DNA of 64,000 bases from Alphaproteobacteria bacterium. Lineage in GTDB: Bacteria; Pseudomonadota; Alphaproteobacteria; UBA8366; GCA-2717185. The position numbers were made by a program, and so were the translations under genes. Below are positions 1 through 9,207 of the stretch, piece by piece. Under the pieces are notes generated by a model. The model was not told the origin of the DNA. It saw nothing but the letters and a program-made list of their open reading frames with translations, and did not search any database. The DNA is taken from contig WLWY01000007.1 of NCBI GenBank assembly GCA_012103325.1, forward strand, positions 1 to 64,000, given 5' to 3'. Numbering within the stretch: position 1 is the first letter of the stretch; the number at the start of each line of letters is the position of its first letter.

Positions 1-179
1 ATACCAAGCTGATTGAGCGGCTGCTCGCCCGTAAGGATACTTCGAGCGAATTGCGGGAGGAACTCGAGGGGTACAAGGACGATATCAAGGAAGGCGACTT
101 TACAACGGCCGATCGGAAGTATCTTCAAGCGCTGCACAAGCGCCTCTCTGGCATGTCAAAATCCAAAGCCAAGGATTAG
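1..179 (+). CDS. C-terminal end of a hypothetical protein (truncated by window edge)
   Basis: An open frame enters from the left edge (first full codon at position 3) and ends at TAG 177-179, giving 58 visible residues. The peptide is rich in Lys, Glu, Asp, Arg and Leu and should be mostly helical. It ends in a Lys/Ser-rich tail (MSKSKAKD). No domain is recognisable from this fragment and its start lies outside the window. The following 259 bases (180-438) hold no supported gene; I see no terminator or RNA gene there. Confidence 0.55.
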   Translation, partial: TKLIERLLARKDTSSELREELEGYKDDIKEGDFTTADRKYLQALHKRLSGMSKSKAKD

Positions 180-438
180 CGTTAGACCCGCCTACGTTCC
201 CCCAGTTTCTCGATGCAATCGGCTAGTTTGAGCGGTTCCTATCGCGCAATTTTGGACATCGGTACGATAGGAGGCGCTTATAAAGCCGCTTTGCAGCTTG
301 CACATCCTGCATTGTGATCTCGCTCAAAAACGGCGCGGCGACACACTCCAAGGGAGTACATCGCCGACCATAACCGTATGATAGACCTTCGAGGAGAACT
401 TCCGTTCAGTGCAGATTACAAGCGCAATGTGTTACATC

Positions 439-876
439 CTATTCTTGGGTGCTCGGCATATCCTCCGATGGCGGCATGCCGTCGAACGATGGCACGCTCG
501 GATCGAGTTTGTCCCAGGACGCCGCGCGATGCGCGTAAACATTCATCTGCGGCTTGAATACCTCGAGGTCGTCCAGACTGGACGCTCTTGGAAAGACCAT
601 GCCTGGCATGCCGGAGTTGGTTGAGTACACGGCACTGCCGCACGTCGGACAAAAGCCCCGGCTAACAGTGTTCCCAGTATCGGTCGGCGCATCGTAGAAC
701 GTAACGTCGCCGCTGATACTGAACGCGGCTTCCGGCAAGACTATGTGCGATCCATGACCTGTGCCGCTCGTCTTGCGGCAGTCGGTGCAGTAGCAGTGCC
801 CGCCCAAGACTGGTTCTTCCGAACTTTGATAACGAACCGCGCCGCAAAGGCAACCGCCTGTGAAAACGGTACTCAT
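439..876 (-). CDS. GFA-family (CENP-V/GFA domain) zinc-binding protein
   Basis: This 145-residue protein has the cysteine pattern of the glutathione-dependent formaldehyde-activating enzyme (GFA) family: GGCLCG near the N terminus, then CYCTDCRKTSG, then CPTCG. These cysteines are known zinc ligands in the family. The length is usual for a single-domain member. Most GFA-like proteins have no proven substrate, so formaldehyde-glutathione chemistry is only a family-level suggestion. The frame is open 33 bases further upstream, but the ATG at 876 has a good AGGAG ribosome site about 9 bases before it, so I start there. It is divergent from the VOC gene; about 160 AT-rich bases between them probably hold both promoters. 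Confidence 0.85.
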   Translation of the reverse strand: MSTVFTGGCLCGAVRYQSSEEPVLGGHCYCTDCRKTSGTGHGSHIVLPEAAFSISGDVTFYDAPTDTGNTVSRGFCPTCGSAVYSTNSGMPGMVFPRASSLDDLEVFKPQMNVYAHRAASWDKLDPSVPSFDGMPPSEDMPSTQE

Positions 877-1036
877 AATTCTTTCTCCTATGTTACTTTT
901 ATTTAGCAAGTAACTAAAATTTAAATTAGTAAATTGCTATTAGCAAGTGACAATGCAAAATATTATGAATCTACGGCCAAAAAATGCATTGAGGATATAA
1001 CTCGTAATTTGTGCCGAACGCTGGGGAGAGTTGCAC

Positions 1037-1978
1037 ATGACTGTCGAATGGATCGATCGCCAGATGCCGAAGGGGGAGGAGGTGTTCCTCGATCATGTTG
1101 GGTACTTTGCAAGCGATCTCCACGAGGCGGGCAATCGACTGGCGCGGTTAGGATTTCAGACTTCTTCTGTCAACGTGCAATATAATTCAGATGCGGCGGG
1201 AGAATTGGTTCCATCCGGTACATCGAACCGGCTTGCGAAGTTGCGGAGAGGATTCATTGAAATCCTCGCGGCGACAAGCGAGACGCCGCTCGCGGGCCAG
1301 TTGCGCCGAGGCTTGGCTCGCTACGAGGGCCTCCACGTTATCGCCCTGACGAACCCGGATATGGAGAGACAGCGCACCAGGTTGCTCGACGCAGGATTCG
1401 CCATGCAGCCGTTGGTCAACTTGCGCCGCCGTATCTCTGCGCCAGACGGAGGGCGCCAGATGGCTTATTCGATCTTGCGCACGGAATCCGATGTCATGCC
1501 GGAGGGGCGAGTGCAAATGCTCACCACGCATACGCCCGAACTGTTTTGGACGCCGGGCGTATCCGTACATGACAACAGGGCGGACGGGCTGACCGACTTG
1601 TTGATCTGCGTCGACGACCCTTTAGAGGCGGCGGATCGATTTAGTCGGTTCACGAACCGGGATGCAGCAGCAACTGGGGACTTCTACTCGATTGCCTTGG
1701 ATCGAGGACGGATCCTGGTTGCCAGAGCCGAACGCGTTGCGGCGGTACTGCCGGGCTTCGAGCCGCCGGATATGCCCTATGTTGTAGGGCAGGGAATAAG
1801 AAGCGTTGATCTGGAGACGACGGAACGGGTGCTCAGGCGCGGAGAGATTCGTCCGATAATGTCAAACAACGATATTGTTTGCGTTGGGCCTGCCGATGCG
1901 TTGGGCGCTTACCTGCTGTTTCACACTGAGCGGATGACACACCCATGGTCGTCTTTGATGCTTGGCGCTGTTTGCTAG
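1037..1978 (+). CDS. VOC superfamily (glyoxalase-like) protein
   Basis: A 313-residue protein whose N terminus (FLDHVGYFASDLHEAG) is a typical opening of a vicinal-oxygen-chelate fold. A second, weaker beta-alpha-beta-beta-beta module occupies roughly residues 170-300. It resembles the Glyoxalase_3 type of two-module VOC proteins, whose substrates are mostly unknown. The His of LDHVG may be a metal ligand. I start at ATG 1037 because GGGGAG lies 8 bases upstream; a TTG two codons earlier is less likely. The 3' end overlaps the convergent cytochrome P460-like gene by 4 bases. No catalytic activity can be assigned from sequence alone. Confidence 0.75.
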   Translation: MTVEWIDRQMPKGEEVFLDHVGYFASDLHEAGNRLARLGFQTSSVNVQYNSDAAGELVPSGTSNRLAKLRRGFIEILAATSETPLAGQLRRGLARYEGLHVIALTNPDMERQRTRLLDAGFAMQPLVNLRRRISAPDGGRQMAYSILRTESDVMPEGRVQMLTTHTPELFWTPGVSVHDNRADGLTDLLICVDDPLEAADRFSRFTNRDAAATGDFYSIALDRGRILVARAERVAAVLPGFEPPDMPYVVGQGIRSVDLETTERVLRRGEIRPIMSNNDIVCVGPADALGAYLLFHTERMTHPWSSLMLGAVC

Positions 1979-2649
1979 TTTCGACGGTACGCCTTTGGAA
2001 CGAAGAAGAGATGGTCATACTTTTCACGCGCGAGGTGGCAACCAATACAAAACTCAACGCGTTCAGAGTTTGCGCCATTCGTGACGCCAAAGTTACTGCC
2101 GTCTGGCATGATCATAGAGTAACGCCAATCTCCGCTGACATAGTTGAACCCTTTTTCCATCTTTTCCATGATGAACAAGGGCCCAGGTGTGACGGTACCA
2201 TTCGTTGCGACAACGAAACTGTCTTTGGCAATGATGGCGCCAGTCGGCAAGATTCCCGCCGCCTCATGCTTATCATATGCGGACGCGGCGCCGTTTATAA
2301 AATTGTTGACGAACCGTTGCCCGTGCGTCGCGGAGCGATAGGGAGTCGTGTTGAGGAGCGGCCAGCTTTGATAGGCTTTAGCCGTAGCGTCTCCCGATAT
2401 CCCATAGCCAGCCGCCAGACGGTTTCGAATTTGCCGATACATGTCGCGCGTTTCATCGGCGCTCAATTCGGCCACATCGCGGGCTCTGAAGTGCCGACGA
2501 GGCTTGTTGGGATCTCCGCTGAAGCCTGATGGCGTCTGTTTGGATGCAGGTGACTCGGCAACCGCCGGCATACGGGACCAGTCTGCAGCGGCGACAACGA
2601 ATACACCAACGACGATAGCGGTAACAAAGTAGTGTTTTTTCAAGATCAT
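1975..2649 (-). CDS. Cytochrome P460-like periplasmic c-type haem protein
   Basis: A 224-residue protein with an N-terminal signal sequence (LKK followed by a hydrophobic stretch, then AVAES around residue 30), so it is probably exported. Near the C terminus is CIGCH, a CxxCH haem c attachment motif. A single C-terminal CxxCH in an otherwise beta-rich exported protein of this length is typical of the cytochrome P460 family, whose characterised members oxidise hydroxylamine or detoxify NO. Whether this protein has the cross-linking Lys of true P460s cannot be decided by eye. It stands alone, convergent with the VOC gene (4-base overlap). Redox role is inferred. Confidence 0.7.
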   Translation of the reverse strand: MILKKHYFVTAIVVGVFVVAAADWSRMPAVAESPASKQTPSGFSGDPNKPRRHFRARDVAELSADETRDMYRQIRNRLAAGYGISGDATAKAYQSWPLLNTTPYRSATHGQRFVNNFINGAASAYDKHEAAGILPTGAIIAKDSFVVATNGTVTPGPLFIMEKMEKGFNYVSGDWRYSMIMPDGSNFGVTNGANSERVEFCIGCHLAREKYDHLFFVPKAYRRN

Positions 2650-3022
2650 GCTTTCAAGCGCTCAACCAATCAAAGGCGGAGTATCTGTTATTATTGCTAA
2701 CTTGGCGTGTAACGGCCTCACATGCTGCTCAAAGGATCACAAGAAATGGTAAACCTGACGTGAAAAATGAGGCCTGATAGGGAGCGATATTGGCCCTAAT
2801 CACACGGTTACGCCGGATTTTGGCGCTCGCAACTAAGTGATCGTGATATTATGGACGCATTATGTGGAGGGTCAGATCAGAGAGGATGATGCTCTTTGCG
2901 GCTCCTTGCTGGGAGCAAATCAGTATTGACGAAGATCGACAATAATACTCTAAGAGGTAATAGTTGGGTCGTTTTACAGGGAATAGCCGAAATGAAATGC
3001 GCGCGGATAGGATAGTGATTTC
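2650..3022. other. Intergenic region, 373 bp, no gene seen
   Basis: This lies between the divergent cytochrome P460-like gene and the unknown 366-residue gene and should contain both promoters. Base composition is lower in GC than the flanking genes. I see no tRNA, strong hairpin terminator or long repeat. No -35/-10 pair with good spacing stands out. Confidence 0.4.
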
Positions 3023-4123
3023 ATGAACTCCCGGACTGCCGGACAGTCCCCGCAGCGATCCGCCAAGGAAGCCGATTTTGAGAAGGATTCCTTGCATTTA
3101 TTGCCGCTGGACATCATTCCACTGAAGTCGGCGGCGTTGTCCCGCGCCCGTCTTGTGAAGAATGTCCGCATGCAGGGTATGATTGAGATCTTCAGCGGCG
3201 CGAGCACCGGTAGCGGCCTCCTCGACCCGGCAGCGCTCGAACAAACGTTCGATATCGCCGAAGCCGAAGGCGCGGACGATGGGGAGAAGATTCGCGCACT
3301 TGCGGCACTGAATAGCTTCGACGTGTACAGCCTGCGCATCCAATTGCGCGCAATGGGTATTGATGTCGAAGGTGTCGAGAGCCTGCGCCTCTCGGAACAA
3401 AAACGAGCGCAGCTTACGAAATACATGGTGGGGTTCACACGGCCATTGCTCCATCAAATTTATGGGGATCATCAGACGGAAATCACCGATGTGACCCAAC
3501 TGATCGCCATGTTTGACAACCCGGATCGGGATGAGGCCCTAAAAAATCTCAGGCTGGTTACGGAGAAATTGAAGATTGGCATTACCGAACTGCCTCGATT
3601 CCTTGAGGATTATGGCGATACCTTTCTGTCGCTTGCCTATTTTCGGGACTGCCTGAATTCGTTGGAGCCGCAGCTGTTATCCTTTTCCGCCGCTATGGAA
3701 AACATTCGCGAAAATCATCAATTGCGGCAGAACGCCAATCTGATGCGGACACTGGACGAGATGACCGATAATTTCGCCGCCATCAAGGCCACGCTCGAAG
3801 GGCATTTTGCGGCCTTCGACCGGCAGACGAGTGCCATGTGGTCGAACATCACAGCCGAGTCGTTCGACAAATTGAAGACCATGATCGAAAGCAGCCATAC
3901 GACGGTGGGTGGGGTGCTTTGTGGGCTTTCCGTCAAGCTGCAGGCTTGGCATGAGCGCTTTGGCGACCGGGATGCCGGCCCTATCAGTCAGGCGGAGTTC
4001 ATCATGTCCGACATGCGGCAGGGAATGGATCTGCTCCTGTCCATCAGCATTGCGCCGATTGATGTACCGGAGGCCCAGGAAGAGGAACCGCCGAACGACG
4101 ACGACGGCGTGGTTCTGCTTTAG
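3023..4123 (+). CDS. Conserved-looking protein of unknown function
   Basis: A 366-residue soluble protein with no signal peptide or membrane segment. It is largely alpha-helical with several amphipathic stretches (for example residues 85-130 and 215-300) and an acidic, proline-containing C-terminal tail ending EEPPNDDDGVVLL. The stop codon TAG (4121-4123) coincides with the TA dinucleotide and first base of the adjacent MITE-like element, so the native C terminus may have been altered by the insertion. It faces the DUF2336 gene across that element. I do not recognise a family. Confidence 0.7.
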   Translation: MNSRTAGQSPQRSAKEADFEKDSLHLLPLDIIPLKSAALSRARLVKNVRMQGMIEIFSGASTGSGLLDPAALEQTFDIAEAEGADDGEKIRALAALNSFDVYSLRIQLRAMGIDVEGVESLRLSEQKRAQLTKYMVGFTRPLLHQIYGDHQTEITDVTQLIAMFDNPDRDEALKNLRLVTEKLKIGITELPRFLEDYGDTFLSLAYFRDCLNSLEPQLLSFSAAMENIRENHQLRQNANLMRTLDEMTDNFAAIKATLEGHFAAFDRQTSAMWSNITAESFDKLKTMIESSHTTVGGVLCGLSVKLQAWHERFGDRDAGPISQAEFIMSDMRQGMDLLLSISIAPIDVPEAQEEEPPNDDDGVVLL

Positions 4124-4389
4124 GTCATGGACTCATAAACTGCGCTGGTCTTGATCGCGTTTTGGGCCGTTTTCGGGGCGTCGAACGTCCTCACCGGGCT
4201 TATGGCCCGCTTCCGAACGCTCTCCTGCCGAAAACGGCCCAAAACGCGACCCTTCAGGGCGGCAGGATTTCGCGCCCTGGACAGCGTCGTGTCGTCGGTC
4301 GCGATGCTCAGGCATCGCTCCGCTCCTAACTCCTTGCCAAAACACGAAATATTGCCGTCAAGACCGGCGCAGTTTATGAGTTCACGACC
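4123..4389. mobile_element. MITE-like non-autonomous element with 31-35 bp terminal inverted repeats and flanking TA
   Basis: A 267-bp non-coding segment bounded by inverted ends: left GGTCATGGACTCATAAAC..., right ...GTTTATGAGTTCACGACC. The ends match over about 31 bases with three differences. Directly outside each end is TA (4121-4122 and 4390-4391), like the TA target duplication of IS630/Tc1/mariner elements. Inside, a second inverted pair (CGCGTTTTGGGCCGTTTTCGG near 4159 against its complement near 4230) would fold into a stem. There is no transposase. The size, long TIRs, TA flanks and lack of coding capacity fit a MITE; family assignment is inference. Confidence 0.75.
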
Positions 4390-4407
4390 TAAGGTGGAGC
4401 TATTCCG

Positions 4408-5553
4408 CTAGCCGGGGACGCTCAAGTCCCACATGCCCGCGGGATTGGGATGGCTTTGCCAGCCCTTTACGATGTTGTTCGCCGCTTCCGCCGACGTTTT
4501 CGCGAAATAGTAAAGCGCTTCCTGATAAGTGCGGCGCCCCTTTGGGGACGGTGGTCGCACTTTTCGGGAAAATCCATAGATTTGGCGAAACCCCGCTTCA
4601 TCCACACCGGCTGCGATACAAGCAGCAGCGAGGGCTCGCCCGCCGGGGTCGAAAACAATTCTTTTGATGAAAATGTCTTCCAGGCGCGTAAGCCGGCTGA
4701 ACATCGCGATGAACAGCGCGACATCGCCATTTCGCAATATGCGCAACATCGAGTCAGGGCTTAACAGACCCTGTTCTTCCAGGGTTTCGGCTAATTGCTG
4801 CGCCTTGGTCTGTCGAATCTGCGCGGTATCGCCATCATTCCAGGTCCGCTGCCCGGCCTCGGTGATAAGCCGTTCGACAGTGCGCTCATCAAGATCCCAA
4901 TCCTTGGCGATAACCTCGCGCAGGGACTGCGACACCCAGAGAAACATGCGTTGCGCAAGATCTTTACCGAGATCGTTACGACGTACCAGCGGCTCACGAA
5001 AGACATCCTCGCGCTCCGATTGCTCGACCAGATATTCCATGGTCGCGCGGGATATCTTGGAGGTGCTGTTCTGAAGCAGGCACTTGATGACGTTCTTGTC
5101 GCCGGTATCCACGAGCGAGTCTGCCACCGACTCGCTGATATTGTTACGGATCGCGACCGCTAACTGATGCTCGAACGTACGGTGTTCAATGACTTCGACC
5201 AGATCCTCGTCTTCAAGAGCGCCACTTTTGGTCAAAATCGGGTAGGCGATTTCGATCTTGTCGTTTGCCAGCAAACGGACGAGATCACGTGGCGCATCTT
5301 CCATTTCGGACAGGCGTAGGCTGATTGTCCGCCGTACCGCCATTTCCGCTTCATGGACGAGCCGGCGCAGAATATCGAACATAAGCTTGCGCTCACGCTG
5401 GCTAGTGCCTGAATCCTCTGAGGCCGGGAGCTCGGTTACCGCTTCGACCAGTGCACGGCGTGCGGGCGCTGACCGGTCGTGCGCCAGCGCGACCAGGATT
5501 TCTCCTTCAATTTTCTCCGTATCGCGGAAGTCGACTACGTTGGCGTTGCTCAT
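4408..5553 (-). CDS. DUF2336 domain protein
   Basis: A 381-residue, all-helical protein built of HEAT-like helical pairs. The features DRSAPARRALVEAVTEL near the N terminus, the ALEDEDLVEVIEHRT region and the later VRRNDLGKDLAQRMFLWVS segment are characteristic of the DUF2336 family, which is common in alphaproteobacteria and has no established biochemical role. No signal peptide or membrane segment is present. The ribosome site before ATG 5553 is weak. The gene is divergent from the MFS exporter (170-bp intergenic) and convergent on the MITE-like element. Confidence 0.8.
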   Translation of the reverse strand: MSNANVVDFRDTEKIEGEILVALAHDRSAPARRALVEAVTELPASEDSGTSQRERKLMFDILRRLVHEAEMAVRRTISLRLSEMEDAPRDLVRLLANDKIEIAYPILTKSGALEDEDLVEVIEHRTFEHQLAVAIRNNISESVADSLVDTGDKNVIKCLLQNSTSKISRATMEYLVEQSEREDVFREPLVRRNDLGKDLAQRMFLWVSQSLREVIAKDWDLDERTVERLITEAGQRTWNDGDTAQIRQTKAQQLAETLEEQGLLSPDSMLRILRNGDVALFIAMFSRLTRLEDIFIKRIVFDPGGRALAAACIAAGVDEAGFRQIYGFSRKVRPPSPKGRRTYQEALYYFAKTSAEAANNIVKGWQSHPNPAGMWDLSVPG

Positions 5554-5723
5554 TTAAGCTGCGACTCTTGCGTGTTCTACGCGCATCCAAATTTCACCAT
5601 AGCGAAGTCAGTGTTATACAGGGTTTTGCGTCCCCGAAAAAGTAATGAAACGTTAACCATGGAGCCGCGCGGACAGTCTGGGTTACGGCGCGCGGCGCGA
5701 CATTTTGGGTCACAAAAAGCGCC

Positions 5724-7268
5724 GTGAACAGCGTCAGTACCGAGGATTTATTCGCCCAATACGGCCCTGCCTACCGCTGGCTGGTGACCGTTTGCGGCAT
5801 GACTGCGTCCTTTACGATGGTGCTGACTGGGACGATCGTGAACGTTGCAGTCCCCGATGTGATGGGGGCCTATGGCGTTGGCCAGGACAAGGCGCAGTTT
5901 CTGCAGACCGCATTCATTACGACGATGACGGCGAGCCAGCTGCTCAACGCCTGGGTTGTGGGGCGGTTGGGGCAGCGGGGCGCCTTCATTTCGGTCCTGT
6001 CTCTTTTTCTCGTGGGCGGCGTCATCTGCGGCGTCAGCCCGGGGTTGGACGGCATTATTTTCGGCCGAGTCCTGCAGGGATTTGCATCGGGCATTGTTCA
6101 ACCGCTGGTCATGGTGACGTTGTTTCAGGTCTTTCCCTCCGACCGCCGCGGCTTTGCGATGGGGATTTACGGCATGGGCCTCATGCTGGCGCTCGGTTTC
6201 GGGCCAGTCGTGGGTGGCGTTACCGCGGATTTGATGACATGGCGGACGATTTTCTGGGTGCCGCTGCCACTTGTCGTCGCGGCGTTGCTCATGGGCGTTT
6301 TCTTCATGCCCTCCCAGCGTCCCGCCGGCCCCGCAAAGTCGTTTGATTGGGTTGGCTATGGCCTGCTGTGCGTCGCACTGTATTGCCTGATGTCGACGAT
6401 TGGCAATGGTCAGCGCGACGGCTGGGGGTCGGACATTATCATCACACAGATGGTCGTCGGCATTGCGGCGACGGCAGGCTTCGTCGTCTCGCAGTTCCGA
6501 CCCGGCTCGGCGATGCTCGATATGAGCCTCCTGAGCGATCCGAAATTCTCCTCCGCTGTGGTGATCGCGTTTGTCTTTGGCGCGGGAAACTTTGCCTCGA
6601 CCTATGCGATGCCGGTTTTCGGGCAGCTCGTGCAAAGCTACTCGCCGACGATCGCCGGTTTCATGCTACTTCCCGCCAGCCTCGTGGTCGTTGGCTTGCT
6701 CCCATTCACCGGCAGGCTGTCAGATACAATACCGCCGCACTACCCGATCATGGGCGGATTGATCTGCTTTGCCGTTAGTGCGTTTCTGCTCGCCGGGGTA
6801 GACGTCAACACGCCGTTCTGGACCCTCGCCTTTTTCGGCATGATCGGACGTTTCGGGATGAGCTTTATCAATCCTGCCCTCATGGCGACGGCCCTGCGTG
6901 CCTTGCCGCCCGAGAAACTCAATCAGGGGTCCGGCACAATCAATTTCTTCCGCCAGCTCGGCGGTGCGACAGGCATCAATTCGCTCGTGGTTGCACTTGA
7001 AATGAGGACGGAGTTCCATAGCGAAGCGGTAACGACAACACAGACGGCTGACAACGCGGCGACCCGCGAGTTAATCGGCCGTGTCGAAAGTTTGCTGGGC
7101 GAGGGAGGTATCCCGTCTTCGCTGCAGTTTCCGCTGGCCCTGGATCATCTCGGGCAGGTGATCGAGGCGCAGGCCAATACGATGGGATTCCAGGATGGGT
7201 TCCTGCTGATCGGTATCGTATTTCTTGGCGCCCTAATTCCCGCCTATATCCTCGCCAAGTCACGCTAA
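5724..7268 (+). CDS. MFS multidrug exporter, DHA2 (14-TM, EmrB/QacA-like) type
   Basis: A 514-residue integral membrane protein with about 14 hydrophobic segments. The first helix carries LTGTIVNVAVPDVMGAYG, matching the conserved TIVNVALP signature of DHA2 drug:proton antiporters. RVLQGFASGIVQPLVMV in helix 4 corresponds to the motif seen in EmrB-like proteins. It should export amphiphilic compounds using the proton gradient. The gene starts with GTG (5724); the first ATG is inside helix 1 and would delete it. No HlyD/EmrA-type partner or regulator is adjacent, so any tripartite arrangement is not supported here. Confidence 0.85.
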   Translation: MNSVSTEDLFAQYGPAYRWLVTVCGMTASFTMVLTGTIVNVAVPDVMGAYGVGQDKAQFLQTAFITTMTASQLLNAWVVGRLGQRGAFISVLSLFLVGGVICGVSPGLDGIIFGRVLQGFASGIVQPLVMVTLFQVFPSDRRGFAMGIYGMGLMLALGFGPVVGGVTADLMTWRTIFWVPLPLVVAALLMGVFFMPSQRPAGPAKSFDWVGYGLLCVALYCLMSTIGNGQRDGWGSDIIITQMVVGIAATAGFVVSQFRPGSAMLDMSLLSDPKFSSAVVIAFVFGAGNFASTYAMPVFGQLVQSYSPTIAGFMLLPASLVVVGLLPFTGRLSDTIPPHYPIMGGLICFAVSAFLLAGVDVNTPFWTLAFFGMIGRFGMSFINPALMATALRALPPEKLNQGSGTINFFRQLGGATGINSLVVALEMRTEFHSEAVTTTQTADNAATRELIGRVESLLGEGGIPSSLQFPLALDHLGQVIEAQANTMGFQDGFLLIGIVFLGALIPAYILAKSR

Positions 7269-7398
7269 CCGCTTGTCAGAAGGCACGGGAATATTATGAT
7301 GGCGGCGCGGCGGCCCTGCTTTCGATGCTTCGATACGTTCGGCATATCTCGGCAATATTATGAGAGACGTGGGAAACGCCTATTTTCCAGAGGGATGC

Positions 7399-9198
7399 AT
7401 GGTCGAGCACGTTTCGCACAGCAACAATGGTAGCGCGTCCGCGCAGAACCCCGAAATTGGCAAACTGATTGAAGAAGGTGTCGCTGCGGTTGAGCAGGGG
7501 CGGCGCGGCGATGCCGAGGCAGCGTTTCGCAAAGCGCTCGCGCTCGAGCCAGACAATGTGGATGCGCTCCGTCGGCTTGGTGTTGTCGTCTATATGGGCG
7601 GGGACTTCGAGGACGCCCGGGGATTGCTTGAGTTGGCAATCAGCCAGGCGCCCGATGAGGCGGACGCCTACAACAATCTCGCAGCGATCCTGATCGATCA
7701 GGACGAGGTGACGGAGGCGGAAACACTGTTGCGGCGCGCCCTCGAACTCGCACCTGAAGATGCAGACATCAATTTTAATCTCGGCCTGATCCTTCTGCGG
7801 CGCGGTAACCATGCGGAAGCGCGGCCGTGCTTCGAGGCGGTAACCAAGGTTCGGCCCGACGATGCCGATGCGCATCACAATCTGGGAATGGCATGGCGCC
7901 GAGAGAAAGGCCGCGAGGCTGCCGCTGCGGCCCTGGTCGCTTTTCGCAAGGCGGTGGCGATCGATGGTGACGAATGCGACTCCGCGGTGGAACTATCGGT
8001 GTTGCTGCGCGAAGAAGGGTGCCTGATTGACGCGTTGGCGGCATCGGAAAAGGCGCTCGCCGCGAATGGCGACGACGGCCGTGTCGCCTTCAATCATGGC
8101 GCTGTCCTCTATGATTTCGGCCGTTATGCCGATGCGGCGCGATTTTTTCAGCGGGCGCTGTCGGCGGAATTCGCAAACGCTGCCGTGCACGATTATCTCG
8201 GTCGTGCGCTTGCCGCGTCAGGCGATCTGGATGGGGCGATCCGTGCCTTCCGGCGCGGGCTTGAGAAAATGCCCGAAAGCCATGCGCTCAAACGCAATCT
8301 TCGCGACGCCTATTCGCGCCTTGTGCCGTCGTGGCATCTTCCGATGATCAACGATACCGGGCGCAACGAAGTCTACCGGAAGGCTATCGAGAAGGCGATA
8401 ACCCCCGGTGATATCGTGCTCGACATTGGAACCGGCAGCGGGCTGTTAGCCATGATGGCGGCGCGGGCCGGCGCAAAGCGCGTCATCGCATGCGAACTGC
8501 TACAGCCGATGGCCGAGATGGCACGGCGCATCATCGCGCGCAACGGCTACGACGATATCATCACCGTTCTGAGCAAGCAGTCGAACGAGCTTGTCGTGGG
8601 GGAGGACCTGCCGGAGCCGGCGAGTGTCGTTATTTCGGAAATTCTCGATGTCTCACTGATTGGCGAGGGAGTTGTACCTGCGTTGCGCCACGCGACGCGA
8701 CATTTGATCCGGCCGGATGCGAAGGTTATTCCGGCGGCGGCGCGCGTTTGGGGCACCCTGATCGAATGGCCAAGCGAGCGCACGATCAACCCAGTCCACG
8801 AAATTTGCGGTTTCGATTTCGGTGAGTTCGAGCTGTTCCGAAACCCGCACACGCATGTGCCCTTCGATGCGGAACGGGAGAGCCACCGCGCGCTGAGCGA
8901 ACCGTTTGAGATCGCACGGTACGATTTTCGCAATCCGCCCGATTTTGCCGGGACGGACTACATCGAAACGGTGACGCTGGCGGCAATCGAGTCCGGCACT
9001 GGGCACGCGGTTACGGTCTGGTTTGAGCTTGATTTGGACGACGAGGTCGCGCTCTCGACGCGCCATGAGACGAACCTCAACCACTGGCACCGCACGGCTC
9101 AGTTCCTGGATCGCGACCTGCCGGTTCGGGCAGGCCAGGATGTGAAGCTCGCCATTCGCCGCACCGATACCCGCTTCTACTTCGAGGCCGGCAGTTAG
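7399..9198 (+). CDS. TPR protein fused to a PRMT7/PRMT9-like SAM methyltransferase
   Basis: A 599-residue two-part protein. Residues about 15-300 are tandem tetratricopeptide repeats (for example ALALEPDNVDALRRLG and AYNNLAAIL). The remainder is a class I SAM methyltransferase with motif I LDIGTGSGLLAMMAARAGA at about 340. It opens with WHLPMINDTGRNEVYRKAI (about 312), which resembles the start of eukaryotic PRMT7/PRMT9 cores. SEILD...GEG (about 413-425) matches the PRMT double-E loop, and NHWH (about 561) sits where the THW loop falls. Arginine methylation is therefore a reasonable inference. I prefer ATG 7399, which has GAGGG 5 bases upstream, over ATG 7360. A palindromic repeat follows the stop. 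Confidence 0.8.
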   Translation: MVEHVSHSNNGSASAQNPEIGKLIEEGVAAVEQGRRGDAEAAFRKALALEPDNVDALRRLGVVVYMGGDFEDARGLLELAISQAPDEADAYNNLAAILIDQDEVTEAETLLRRALELAPEDADINFNLGLILLRRGNHAEARPCFEAVTKVRPDDADAHHNLGMAWRREKGREAAAAALVAFRKAVAIDGDECDSAVELSVLLREEGCLIDALAASEKALAANGDDGRVAFNHGAVLYDFGRYADAARFFQRALSAEFANAAVHDYLGRALAASGDLDGAIRAFRRGLEKMPESHALKRNLRDAYSRLVPSWHLPMINDTGRNEVYRKAIEKAITPGDIVLDIGTGSGLLAMMAARAGAKRVIACELLQPMAEMARRIIARNGYDDIITVLSKQSNELVVGEDLPEPASVVISEILDVSLIGEGVVPALRHATRHLIRPDAKVIPAAARVWGTLIEWPSERTINPVHEICGFDFGEFELFRNPHTHVPFDAERESHRALSEPFEIARYDFRNPPDFAGTDYIETVTLAAIESGTGHAVTVWFELDLDDEVALSTRHETNLNHWHRTAQFLDRDLPVRAGQDVKLAIRRTDTRFYFEAGS

Positions 9199-9207
9199 GT
9201 TGGAACG

